A stretch of 64,000 bases of DNA from Chelonoidis abingdonii (taxonomy: Eukaryota; Chordata; Testudines; Testudinidae), in the NCBI RefSeq assembly GCF_003597395.2, contig NC_133790.1:26557167-26621166 (forward strand). Direction: 5' to 3'. Under the pieces are notes generated by a model. The model was not told the DNA's origin. It saw only the letters and a program-made list of their open reading frames with translations, and made no database searches. Made by a program: the position numbers and the translations under genes. This document shows, piece after piece, positions 53,011 through 63,859 of the stretch (its first letter is position 1; every line of letters begins with the position of its first letter).

Positions 53011-55894
53011 CGAACTGATCTTATCCCTTTTACTTCGAGCTACAGAGATGGACATTGTGAATTTCCCTAGTCTCGCGTCGCTTGATTCTTTTTCTTTCTG
53101 TATGTATTCTTGCTTGCTTTTTCGCTCTGTGTTTTGCTTTCTGCCTTGTCTTTTTGGGCCAGCGTAGAGTATCTCCCCACACACCACATGTTCTCCTTCG
53201 TGGGCTGCAGAAAATGTGAGGGATCTTGTACGCCTAACTAAAAACGTTTTAATGGGAGGAGAAGAGGGATGTTGCTTATTAACCGGTTGTTTGTTTTTTT
53301 AAGCAAACCGAAGCATTCCGTTGAGTAACTGGTCTGGCGTAGGGGGGGTCACAGAATAAAATGGGTCAAGAGAAACTCGTCCCCTCTGTACGTTTCTAGG
53401 TCTAATCTCTAAAGCGCAGGTGGGCTGCGTTGGTATTTTGAAGGGCTGCGCCCTATTTCGAACGGGGCTGCTCTGTCTCCCTGCGGTTCCTGCCTCCACT
53501 CATGTGGATGTTACAACAAAAGGAATGTGGCGCAGTTCAACAGTCCTGCGCAGCCATTTCTCCTCTCAGGTCTCCAAGGGCCATCAGTTCACGTTCAAGC
53601 AGCTGGGCTTCGCAGCACCCCTCGGGTGCAGAACCGCCTTGGGGGTTGGGGAGGGGGAGAGGAGAAGCGGTGCGGAATTTGCTATGTTTCCAAAAGTTTC
53701 CTTAGAGCCAGCGGCCTGACCTTGCCCCTGGGCATGAGGGGGCGGCAGACGACACACACCATATCCTGCGGTTAAAACGGCTGCGTCCTGCGGCACTGGG
53801 GTGTGTCCCGGCGTTGCGAAGTAGCCCGCACAGAAGTGAGACGACACTTGCGCCTGGTGGTAAAACACGGTCGTGGGTGGGTGGGGTGGTTTGTTTTTTT
53901 TTAACACACGTTCGAGGCTGGACGGATCTTTTGACGTGGGAAACAAACAAAAAAACACCCGCCTTTCACGTGCGCGACAAAACAGGGCTCGGGTGGATGG
54001 GGAGAAGGGACAGAGCTACGGGGGTGGGGGAGGTAAGCCCAGCCCTGCGTGGGCAGAAGTTCGCAGCAATCTGGCCAATATGAGGGGTGTCCATTCAAGG
54101 GGGAGTCAGGGCAGCGCCCTGAGCCGCAAAGGGCTGTTGCTGTTCCAAGGTAGCCAGGCGGGTAAAAGACAAATGAATTAGGGCTGCAAATTCACTCCTT
54201 AACTCGCTACAGCAGGGGCCAGCCCCTGTGTTTTGTGAACACCAGGGGCAAGGGCCGCGCCTCTGGAATGAAAGATCTCGGGAAGCTGCTTGCTCGGGTC
54301 TCCTCCAGTCCTACAATCATGTTCCAATACGGAGTGGGTTGAATCTCTCATCAGCCAGGAATAGCCCGAGTCTCCTTGGAAAACGGGGTCCCCCATCATA
54401 CACCAACATCTGCTCCTACAATGGGGTTTGGCTGGCAGGACCCCCAACCTTACCCTCAAATCCTACCGCTGCCCTAATAGCTGAGTGAGAGGATCGCTCT
54501 CGCTCCAGCAGAGACCTCAGAAAATATAAACCCCATAAAATCTGCCACTAACTTTTTAGGAAACTCTATTTCATCAGACGCCGCGAAAGGCATCCCCCCT
54601 CCCCCGCCCCCAAGCTGTCTTCAATGAGCTATGATCCAGCTTGCGCAGGACCCTGCCAGTCGACGTGAAGACGCAGCCTCCCTGCCATGGTGCTGGTAGC
54701 GTCCGGAACAGCAGACGTGGACTGGCTCCCTTCAGATCGCTTCCACTCCAGTGGCTAATTGCGACCTTGGAAACAATCACTTCCCTGAGAAACGGGTCGG
54801 GGGAGGGGGAGCGCCCGGAAATTCGTGGAAATCTAAATACACAATTTCTCTAGCTCCTTCGACGGGGCCGACAGAGACAGGCAGGTGGGTGCAGACATAC
54901 CCACGTGCTATGGATCTGTCCCTCCAGATCGACAAAGAAATGTGCAGTTCGTGCAATTTCCTTCCAAATAAGACCCATGCGAGGACCTCACCCACAAATT
55001 GTTTTTATAGATGGCGAACCCCACGAAAGGAATTTTGTTTTAATTACAGGCCCGAGAGCGAGGTGAGGTTGGGAGCTTTTAATTTTTTTCCCTCGGTTAC
55101 CTATTTTTTTTCTCCAAACCACTGATCAGCTTAAGTGATTGATCTGACAAATGGGGAAAGAAAGAATAAAATCAAAGCTCCCCACAGCAGAATCACACAC
55201 TCTTATTCTGAGGAACAAAATCAGAGGGATTAGAAAAACTCCGCATGAGAATACCCCTCCGTGGGTTCTCCCCATCCAGTGAAAGCCAGCTGCCCTTAAC
55301 CCTGCAGGGCAAACTCTGTGTGCGGTCAATAGGAGTCGAGCGGGAAAAGGGGCTGCAGAATTTGGCCCAGAGAAGTTCAAATGTGAGCTCTTGAATTGCT
55401 CTTTGGCGTATGAAGCGACTACCCTGGTGCTCGGCACCTGTTGGGTTCCTGAACGGGGGCGTGCACCTTTTTGTGGCCCGAGTGGAGTTTCAGCGTGCGC
55501 CTTTTGTCTGGACAATATAACCAGCGCGCGTCTTAAAAGCAGGACACGAGCCTGGATCTTCTTTCCTGGGGACTGGAAAGGCGCCAAAAAGAAAGAGAGA
55601 GAGGGAGAGAAAACAACTTTGAAAAGAGGAGCCGCCTATTTTGCAAATAACGGTGAGGGGATCAGGTCATCTGGGAAACTTTAAAAACCCAACCGAGCCT
55701 ACTTTGAAGGTTGATTTGACTAGTCAGAAGACCTGAAGGGTTGCTGGTTATTAGCCTTTATTACCAGGTTTTTACTCAAGGAAAGTTCCTGTTTACCTGG
55801 GGGCTTGCTGAGTAAAACTGCACTTCTAATGGGGGGCTGACCCTAAATCCACTGCAGTCACTGCCACGACCTCCCTCTACTTCAGCGGGTTTTA
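53011..55894. other. Transposon-poor, moderately CpG-rich block
   Basis: No transposon recognised in 2.9 kb. CpG-rich patches occur at 53400-53480, 53810-53990 and 55440-55540. Frames up to 153 codons overlap on both strands with no domain. A GT donor-like 'aacg/gtgagg' at 55653 follows a CpG-containing stretch with 'gacaatataaccagcgcgcg', a speculative first-exon candidate for a non-coding transcript. Confidence 0.35.
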
Positions 55895-56055
55895 GATTCA
55901 TAGATCCACAGGCCAGAGGGGACCCCTGTGACCGCCGGCTTCCTACATGATGCGGGTGATAGAACTTCCCCGACATCACTCCTGGAGCAGATAGTTTAGG
56001 GAACAAATCATCTGATGCTGATTTAAAAAGATGAGTTAGTTCCCTGCCTGCCATT
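55895..56055 (-). mobile_element. CR1 LINE 3' end, minus strand
   Basis: 'gattcatagatccacaggcc', 'agaggggacccctgtgaccg', 'atagaacttccccgacatca', 'ctcctggagcagatagttta' and 'aaaaagatgagttagttccc' follow the inverted CR1 3' end. It is the only transposon recognised between 52.43 kb and the window end. Confidence 0.85.
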
Positions 56056-56379
56056 GATTTCGAGAGGTTTCACGCGGCACTTTAACGGAACCTCGCCACC
56101 CTGTGTTGGGGTTTGCAAGACACCGCGCTGTTAGCAGCATGGCCCGGTGCGGATGTCTGCGCCGCGGCGGATTAAGTGGTGTCCCCGGAAGATGGGCTCA
56201 GACATGAGATAATGAGGCTCCGTGACAGCGCAGGCTCCGCTTTCAGTTTTCCCATGGACTAGAGCCGTCGCCAGTTCACAAAACTAGCGTGTAAGGCAGC
56301 CGCACGCTACTCACATCCAATTTGTCCGGCACAAAAGCTGATCCCCAAATCCCCACTAACAACCCGGTACCCGGAGACT
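56056..56379. other. CpG-rich stretch, no ORF
   Basis: CpG cluster at 56071-56185 ('gtctgcgccgcggcggatta'). No transposon or gene. Could be a small CpG island. Confidence 0.35.
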
Positions 56380-56500
56380 GTTCCTAGAATGTTTCGTTTG
56401 ATTCATTTCGGGACTAATTAACTGGAATCCCACCTCCCTCCTTTCGACAGTGCCCAATTAATCTGCAATGTCTGGCCAAGGGCTGGAGCCCACTGGAGAC
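56380..56500. promoter_or_regulatory. Candidate conserved non-coding element
   Basis: 'ggactaattaactggaatcc' (TAATTA at 56415-56420) and 'cccaattaatctgcaatg' are homeodomain-type sites in an otherwise unique block. Confidence 0.3.
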
Positions 56501-57029
56501 TAGTGAACTTTTGTTAGGATGTGTAGCCCCCTCTGTACTGATCTGATTAGGACCCCCCTCCCCGCACCCACACACTTCTGTTGCTCCGTGTGGGTCGGGG
56601 GTTTATGCTCGGAGAGCTTCGCTTTCCAAATTTTAATAGGATTTCTCCAGTTCCCCCTCCCCGCGTCCCCTTCGCAGATCACGACAAGAGATGGCTTTTA
56701 GGAGGCTTCAGATGAGCGCAGAAGGAACGCAAGGGAGATGCAGTTCTCTGGGCAGAGGGAGCCAGCCCCTTTGCGCATCTCTGGATTTGCTGTAAAACGT
56801 TCCGCATTTAACACAATGGAGGGGTGGGGTGCAGAAGGGAGGAGGAACTCGAAGCGACAGAAAAAGAGAAAAGCTTTGAGCTGACAGGCTGGTTGATTCT
56901 TCCGATGATAGTGATTTATCAACGTGTAGGTGCATGAACGCGCAGCGACGGGGTATCTTATGAGACTTCTCTACCAAGCGGTGTATCTCTTTATTTCTGT
57001 ATTAGCTTGGGGTGGGGCGGTAGATTTTA
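56501..57029. other. Transposon-free, nothing recognised
   Basis: No coding segment. 56840-56950 ('gatagtgatttatcaacgtg') looks unique. Confidence 0.3.
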
Positions 57030-57270
57030 AGCAATCGGAGGGAGGGAATATAGAAGAGGAATTTATTAGCTTTCAGCCCATCCGAAAAATAAGCATTGAT
57101 TTTATTGACCTAATTATGCACCAGATGACCTCGGCCATTGATCGCATAAAATTAAGGGTTTTTTTAAATAATAATTTTAAAAAAGAGTTGAGGAAGGAGG
57201 TGGCAGATAAAGGGTCTTTTAAATATACTTGCAAAAGCAGGAGGAACAAATACAACCGATAATGTCTTTT
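57030..57270. promoter_or_regulatory. Candidate deeply conserved AT-rich element
   Basis: A sharply AT-rich island inside GC-richer DNA: 'ataagcattgattttattga', 'cctaattatgcaccagatga', 'ccattgatcgcataaaatta' and 'taaataataattttaaaaaa'. It is dense in homeodomain (TAATTA-like), CCATTGATC (TCF-like variant) and TTTTATTG (posterior HOX/CDX-like) words. The open 110-codon frame on plus (56930-57262) and frames on minus lack domains. The texture is that of ultraconserved vertebrate elements; alignment to other amniotes is needed. Confidence 0.4.
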
Positions 57271-58530
57271 TAAAGCCTTTGCAATGGAAATGTAATACAA
57301 TTCTCCCAGGCGGGAGATAGAAAAATTGCACTGGACATCTTTTGTAAACGAAAGCTTTCATGCTGCCTCCAGATCCGGTCAGTTGGGCTAAAATATCATT
57401 AAACAAATGGACACCGGTTCATTTTTACTCCCGTCCGCCCCCCAGCCGCATTGGGTCGCCGGCGAAGGAGGAGTAGCTGGAATGTAACAGGCGAACACCA
57501 GACAGAGTTTGTTTGATTATAGCGATTTTTCTTAATAAGGTTCTAACGGACTCAACGTTAATCGAGACTCAGACATTCTCTCCCTTCGTTCCCGCTAGTC
57601 TCTGGAGGTTTTCTATAGGATCTAGTTAGTCTCGGTACTGCGAGGGGAATGATTCTTAAGTATACACGTGAAAACACCTGTCCGAGGTAAAAGTCTGTTC
57701 TTGTCATCCCTTGATTTCATCTGCAGTTGGAAGTCACTGGGTTGTTGTTGGTTTTTTGTTTTTTAACTGATCCTGATAACTGGAGAGATTTCATGATCTG
57801 GGATTTGACTGAACTGTCTGAAAAAATAAGCACAGGAAGGGACTTCAGTTTGTGTTTGATTGTTGGTTGTTCGAGGTCATTGTAATGTTTTTGTTGCTAG
57901 TAGGATTACACACACACACACACACACACAGAGGGGAAATATTCGTGTGTATCTGACAGCACACTTGTCCTCCTTCGTACCCCTTTAAAAGAATAAGGGG
58001 GTCTCCTGTCTCCTTCTCCAATTGGACCATCAAAGCAGGAAAGAGATCGGCCTTTTTAGATCAATTCTTTTATCAATAATCCTCAGTCTCTTTTCACTCC
58101 CAGACACTTCTCTTAGAGTGGATCCAGTAGGTGCCTCTTATCACAAAAGGTATTACCCCGTAGGCGATGTTAAACCATTCCTGCCCAACTCTGCAGCTGA
58201 TTTCAAGTCTGTGGCTCTGCTCTGGCTTCCTGATCTTCCCCCGACACACCCAGTCGCCCTGGCCCTAACTCTGAAATACGTCGAATAATTATTTTGCCCG
58301 AAGCAGGCAGGGGAGTTGGGGGAAAGCTGCCATCCAGCACCGCGCGCCCGGTTGCGGTGCATTAACGCCTATCTGTCACTTCTAATAGACAGTTTATGGC
58401 AATTCCTTAAAATGAGCGGTGCCCCTAGACTGGCCTTTGCTCAATTGGAGCAAGCAGCGTGCATACGAATTAGCAATTCCCCGCCCCCCGCAATTCTGCC
58501 AAGAGCAGGTTAATTATAAATCTTTTCTCT
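57271..58530. other. Transposon-free; (CA)n at 57908-57930
   Basis: A CA dinucleotide run of 23 bp at 57908-57930. Otherwise unique-looking sequence. 58300-58500 carries CpG ('caccgcgcgcccggttgcgg'). Confidence 0.4.
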
Positions 58531-58536
58531 CCCCAG

Positions 58537-58569
58537 CCTGACCATTGTCACCGAGAAGGATCTGTTCAG
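58537..58569 (+). other. Candidate 33-nt microexon
   Basis: A pyrimidine-rich tract and acceptor 'cttttctctccccag' (58522-58536) precede a 33-nt segment that ends TTCAG before the donor GTAAGG (58570-58575). The donor context CAG/GTAAGG is near-consensus. The length is divisible by three and two of three frames are open: P-D-H-C-H-R-E-G-S-V-Q in frame 1, and L-T-I-V-T-E-K-D-L-F-R one base on; the third has TGA at once. A second acceptor-like 'tccttcttgcag' lies 28 bp downstream (58586-58597), too close for an intron, so the two would be alternatives. I do not recognise the peptide. It may be an exon of a long non-coding RNA or chance. Confidence 0.35.
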
Positions 58570-58623
58570 GTAAGGAAAACACTTTTCCTTCTTGCAGAGA
58601 GACATACGGTGAGGGCCATTGGG

Positions 58624-58637
58624 GCGCCATCAAGTGG
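58624..58637 (-). promoter_or_regulatory. CTCF-like site
   Basis: The minus strand reads CCACTTGATGGCGC, one mismatch from the CTCF core CCACYAGRKGGCRC; the flank TGGCCAC also fits. Located 55 bp past the candidate microexon. The mismatch is in a normally well-kept position, so binding is uncertain. Confidence 0.35.
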
Positions 58638-59269
58638 CCAGAGATATGCAGTCCCAAGGGATCAATTGGCCCCGCAAGTCCTGCGGAGAATAAGCAGAGC
58701 TGCTGCAGTCACTGGAGGTGATGAAGCAAGAGGTTAAACGCAAGGAAGCCCCTCGCACAGGGTCTTCTGGCTGCACAGAGCTTCTGCCTGCGCTCTCGGC
58801 TCCAGGTTCACCCAGCGTTCATTCACTCCCCCTCGTTAAGATAGGGCTTTATGCAGAACATCTGTAAGGGAAGGCAAAATAAATGACACCGCTTTTACAC
58901 CACTTCCTACTTAACTTTCCTTTTATGTGGCTGCTCTGGATTTTCCGTCTCTTTGTACTATTTGGATCTTGTTTAGATGTTTGTGCATGTTCTGCTCTTC
59001 CCACTTCAGTTCTCGGGGAGGCTTTTTCCAATCTGTAAACACGTTTCTCAACGTCCCGTGCTCCGAACAGAGCCTCTCTACTGTGTGTCAATGGTAAAAA
59101 CACAAGTACACACATTTTAGCCACCAGATGCAATACACAATCTGTTACATAGCAAGATGAGACACGTGCATTTTGCATCGAATGCTGCTACACTCCTTAC
59201 AATCGCTAAAATCCCAGTTTGTACCTGAAATTAAAAGGATTTTTTTTTTTGGCCTCAGGATTGACACTT
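58638..59269. other. Transposon-free, nothing recognised
   Basis: The 109-codon minus frame (58849-59178) has no domain. Confidence 0.3.
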
Positions 59270-59480
59270 GTCCTAATGGCATTTAAATAAAACACCTATT
59301 GATAATTTATTAGCCCCTTTTCAATTATTTATAAATGTAACCTACATGTCTGATATGTTACACACGTCTTGCTTTGCTATAATGATAATGTCATCCCTGT
59401 ATGAATGAGATAACAACTAGATCATCTCTAGGCACATTCTTTGCTTTTCAGTACTATGGAAAAACTATTTTACCTTTCCT
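59270..59480. promoter_or_regulatory. Candidate conserved AT-rich element
   Basis: 'cctattgataatttattagc', 'cccttttcaattatttataa', 'gctataatgataatgtcatc' and 'aatgagataacaactagatc' form a long unique AT-rich stretch with TTATTAG and TTTATAA words (homeodomain/MEF2-like). Conservation untested. Confidence 0.3.
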
Positions 59481-60499
59481 TATCTGGAAGGTCATGTCCA
59501 AAGCTCCGTTCATTTATTACCCATATGCCTTTGGGAGTCTTTCAAAAAGGCGTGCAAACATCAGGAAGTTTCCTTTCCCCACGTGATGAACAGAATGCAA
59601 AGGGGTCACAGCTTGCAACAGGTCAGGGAACCCCAGAACACTGAGTGGAGCTGTAATTCCTGGCTGGAGCATAGGCAACCAGGATTATTTCGAGGGGTGG
59701 ACCAGAGGCAGCGTGTATCGATTATGCTCGCTGATGGTCTGTAATGATGAACTGTAGATTTGGAGCCATATGAACTCAGAAACATTCCGACGTGCTAATG
59801 CAGTCAGATGCAAGGAGTATGCCAGGAAAGTGTGTGTTCAGAGGGGGGACGACACAATGAAGCATACAAATCTCCAGTGCGATTAGATTTCATAAAGAAT
59901 TTAGGCAAGGCTATTTGTGTGAGGGTAGCTACAGCATCATGTTTTACTGGCCCAATTTAAAAAAAAAACCCCTACCTCCTAAATCGGTAACTTTCTCCCT
60001 TCAGATCACTACAGTCACAGGTTTGAACAAAGTAGTGAGCACACGCAAGCTTGACTCCTTTAAGAAAACACTATTGACACCTGCAATGGCAGGATCACTG
60101 TATTCTGCGCCAGTGGACTTTAATTGCAAACTCCTGACTCATCTGTGTTTAATAAATTTTTCACAACACCTCTGCTGCAAAAACTCCGTGGCAGAAGCCG
60201 ACTCTGCTTATTCCACTGAACCTTAACAGAACAGTAATTACCCAGGCACACTAATGGGCCTGCAACTTGCTGAAGGAAGAGAGACACGGGTGGGGTGCTG
60301 GGGCGTTTTTAGGCTACTTTTAAATAATTTTTCTCGGCTGAAAAGCAAGGAGCAAGAGCAAATGTAAAACATGTTCTTTCTGCAGCCAGAAGGAAATTAG
60401 AGAGCCGTTTAAAATGGTGAATTAAAGGTGTTTTTTTTAACGATATAGATTTTTTACTCTCTCTTCCTCCTCCTCTCCCCCTCCCCTCTGTAATCAATA
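59481..60499. other. Transposon-free stretch
   Basis: No coding segment recognised. 60000-60200 ('gatcactacagtcacaggtt', 'ccagtggactttaattgcaa') looks unique and might be conserved; the 103-codon frame across it lacks domains. Confidence 0.3.
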
Positions 60500-60650
60500 T
60501 TCCTCTTTTCCCTCCTAATTACCTTGCATTTTTCCACACTTGTATGCATTTTGGCCAATGCTTTCCAAAATTTGTTCCAAGGAAACACATATTTAACACA
60601 CAGCTGCCCATCAGCCATCTAAAAAGAGGGGGATCCTTTTCAATTCCCAG
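60500..60650. promoter_or_regulatory. Candidate conserved element with NFI/CCAAT-like palindrome
   Basis: TTGGCCAA (60551-60558) lies within 'tgtatgcattttggccaatg', next to 'ctttccaaaatttgttccaa' and 'cacacagctgcccatcagcc' (E-box CAGCTG). A unique block without transposon traits. Confidence 0.3.
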
Positions 60651-63600
60651 GATACAAATTTAAACCTCTCTTACTTTGCTTATTCATTGAATGGGTTGTG
60701 GCGGAGGTTGCCTTGGTGATGTTTTTTTCAACAACCCCCACCACCAAACCTTAGCTGGGATCAAGTCGAGTTGTTCTTTAAGATTGAGGGTTTCGGATTG
60801 ATTTTAGACTAAAGGGGTACCAATATCCAGGAAAGGTTGAACTGACTCCAAGGAGAGAGAGAACCAGCCAAGGTTATTTTCTGTGATTCGATATAAAACT
60901 TATTCCTCCGACAATGAATGGCACACGTCTTGGGCGGCAGCTGCTCTGGCCGGATTATCCAACTGGATGAATTTGTCCCATTCCAGCGGCGAAAGAGCAG
61001 GGTTGAAACGGGCCAAGCGCACAGTAAAAGTGGTGGAAACTGCGCAAAAATTCAGCTCCCTGAAGTGGCTGTCACACAGCATGTCGTCTTGATAATATCC
61101 TGACGCAACAAACCCCACAGAAACCCCACTGATTTCTGCAGGGATGTTCTATATTTGTGACACTACCGGTTTGATCCGCGTGTGGCTGGGCTTGCTGAGT
61201 TTTACATCGCGGAGAAGTCGGTGCTATCAGAGAAGTTTTTCATGCTTCCCACTGATGGGATAGGGAACAATGCAAATACAGCTCCTGTGTCTCTATCTTA
61301 AACCTTCCCCGATGCTACTACTCCGCTGAATGAGAGTAAGGTGGTGGAGAAAAGCTCTTCCCAATCCTGGCCCATTGTACCATGCCGCTTTCCATGCCCT
61401 TTGCCTTTAAAATGCACATTGCTGATATGCTGTTAAAGGGGAACAGAATTCATCTCACACTAAACTTTCTAAAGTGAAGATTTGATCAGTTCTTGGATTC
61501 CCTCCCCCAAAGAGATTGGTAGGACTTAGAAATTAGAAGTCTGTTTTTTTTTTCTATCTCTTGCCAACATATAGTCATATTTTAGGCGGGGGTTTCAGGG
61601 TGGAGTATAACTGAAAGTAGAATTGTAAATGATACGTTTTCTGTTCACCCCCTGGTTCAAATAACCTAAGAAAGAGTTAAGAGCGGAATAATTCCTATTT
61701 ACTAACTGTGAGCACTTTACACTGATATAAATATTAGAACATATTTAAGTGGGGGGAGCAGCTCAACTAGTTTAATGGGCACTGATCAAAGTTTTTTTTG
61801 TTTTGTTTTTAATAGTGTGTAGTTTATGTACATCGTATACGGGCAATCTAAATACATTTTTAATGATTTCAGGGGGGGAAACTCCTTTGATACTGGGACT
61901 CTGGAAGTCATACGCTTAATTAAAGACAGCCCTCGCTCTCTGAATCTATCTGTTCTACACCAGGCTTTCTGGTTTGTGTAGCGATACTGTAAATCTTAGA
62001 TCTTCAATTACAGGAGTGCTTTGAAAACATATACAGTTTAAAAGGCTGCCTTGGAAAAAGAACCACCGCTCGGTTTTCTATTAGTAAAGAACCAACAGCT
62101 TTTTAAATGCAGAGAGACTCTAAGCACGGAGATTCTTTTTTTTAAAGTTCAGGGCTTCTGGGGTTTTAACTGCTCCTACCAAACAGATTAAGGAGCATTA
62201 CAAGGAACGGGAAACAACTATCCCTTCCCTCTAGTGACTAAGGCAGACCCTTTTTTTTTTCTGAATTACTTATTGATATATCTCAGTGCAATCCAACTTT
62301 TGATCTAACCCGAGCGAACCATGTGTAGATATGGTGGAATCAAGACAGAAAGTTAGTTGCAATACTTAGGCGCGGGGGTTATAGTTCTCTGGGTTTAATG
62401 AAGCTGTCTCATTCTCTGGCAAGGAAGGCGTCTGCATTTTAGCAGGCCTTTCATTGTGGTGGGTAGTAGCTCCTCCCCCACCCTCCAAGCGTCTTCCAGT
62501 CCTCAGGACAGGTTTGCGAACGGGTTCCCCCTTTCCTGGCATGCAGCCCTGTTGGTTTATTCTGTTTGGGGAAGCAAATCGCTCGTATTTGGTAACAAAC
62601 CCAGCGAGGAGAAAGGAACTTGCCCGCAGCTTCGTCTTCCCTTTCATTTATCTCCTGCCTCAGTGCATGGTTTTTGTCTCTCTAATTGAAACCCAGTAAG
62701 GAAAATAGTAATGGATACCCGGCTTAAATTGAGAAAACGTGTCCGCTGCTCTATGGCAAGGGTTAGTTCAGCAGATTTGAAGAAGCCAGTTCTTCTTCGG
62801 CCTGTCATTTCCCTATCGAGTGTAGCCCTATTAGATTTGCCATGCTCTTCTGCTACAGATGTCCCTCTCTCCCCTCCCCTCCTGGAAAGAAAAAAAAAAC
62901 AATCTAGGTAGCAATCGATTGCCTGGTGGCTTCATGCCATCTTGAAGAAAATGCTTAAAAACAAAAGCAAGATGGATCAGTTCAGCTGCCAAAGGATCAG
63001 CTCCCCCTGCTTGGGTTTGCTCTGGCAGAGACTGACTCTCTGGGGTGCATAAGACTCTTTGGAAGCGCTGGTTTGTCCGTTTCACTGTGACAGTCACTAA
63101 CCATTGCTCCCCTCTGCAGCCCCCTTCTGCGGACTGCGGCAGAATGCGCCGCATCCGAACCCACAGCCATTCTCGAGCGCTCATCTTCAGCTGTACCAAA
63201 CCATCCCCGGAGGGGGTTGTGGGAGAGGGGGGAACGAGTCTTCAGGGCTGGGGTTGGGCTAAAAAAGAACGCAATTGATGGTCAAAGCAGATAAAAACCA
63301 GCGTCTTTACTGTGGAGTCTCGAGTGCTTTGTTATACAGGGTATACAAGAAAAGTGTGTGTGCTGGGGCGGGGGGTTATGTAGCATCTTGCATACTAGCG
63401 GATTCCTGTCACAGGAACCCTCCATTCTCTTCATTTTGTGCGTGTGTTAAAGTAATTGAATAAAACATTCTCTCTCTTACACACACACAGAGCAGGCATT
63501 GAAAAAACAGATCTGCTCGAAAATAGGAACCGACAATTAGCACAACTTCCTGAGAAGACAACTCTGTGTGTGTCTCTTTTCTTTTAACCTAATCCGCAGC

Positions 63601-63859
63601 TTTAGCTACTCATAGTTTCTACCTCATCGCCACCGGTGGAAGATGATCATTAGAAAGGAGTGAGCGCGTTCACTTAGACTGTGCCAGCAACATATTGGCA
63701 AAAACTGGGGAGTAAAAAACCAAACCCCCCCCCAGCTAATCAGTACGGATTGCTTGTGTGCCCTATGGAGAGTCTAAACCAACTGGCGCCAAAGCGGGGC
63801 TATAGGCTAAACATCATGCTGTGCAGCCCCTAGCTAGACTCTGCTTCTGTGCACACCCA
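60651..63859. other. 3.2 kb transposon-free, repeat-poor stretch
   Basis: No transposon and no recognised exon. 60880-61110 is open in three overlapping frames on two strands (61-72 codons), probably composition. 63100-63260 has CpG and an acceptor-like 'cccctctgcag' (63109-63119), with no recognised peptide after it. Short CA run near 63478-63490. 61130-61260 ('ttgtgacactaccggtttga') may be conserved. Confidence 0.35.

Noticed and set aside
55126..55587. 153-codon minus-strand frame
   Set aside because: No domain or signal recognised; CpG-containing DNA is poor in stop codons, and a plus-strand frame overlaps it.
55500..55653. First exon of a transcript with donor at 55653
   Set aside because: The donor aacg/gtgagg is only moderate and no start-site evidence exists in sequence; kept only as a remark in the region note.
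63109..63300. Coding exon after the acceptor-like 'cccctctgcag'
   Set aside because: All three frames give unfamiliar, low-quality peptides and no matching donor of good quality follows.
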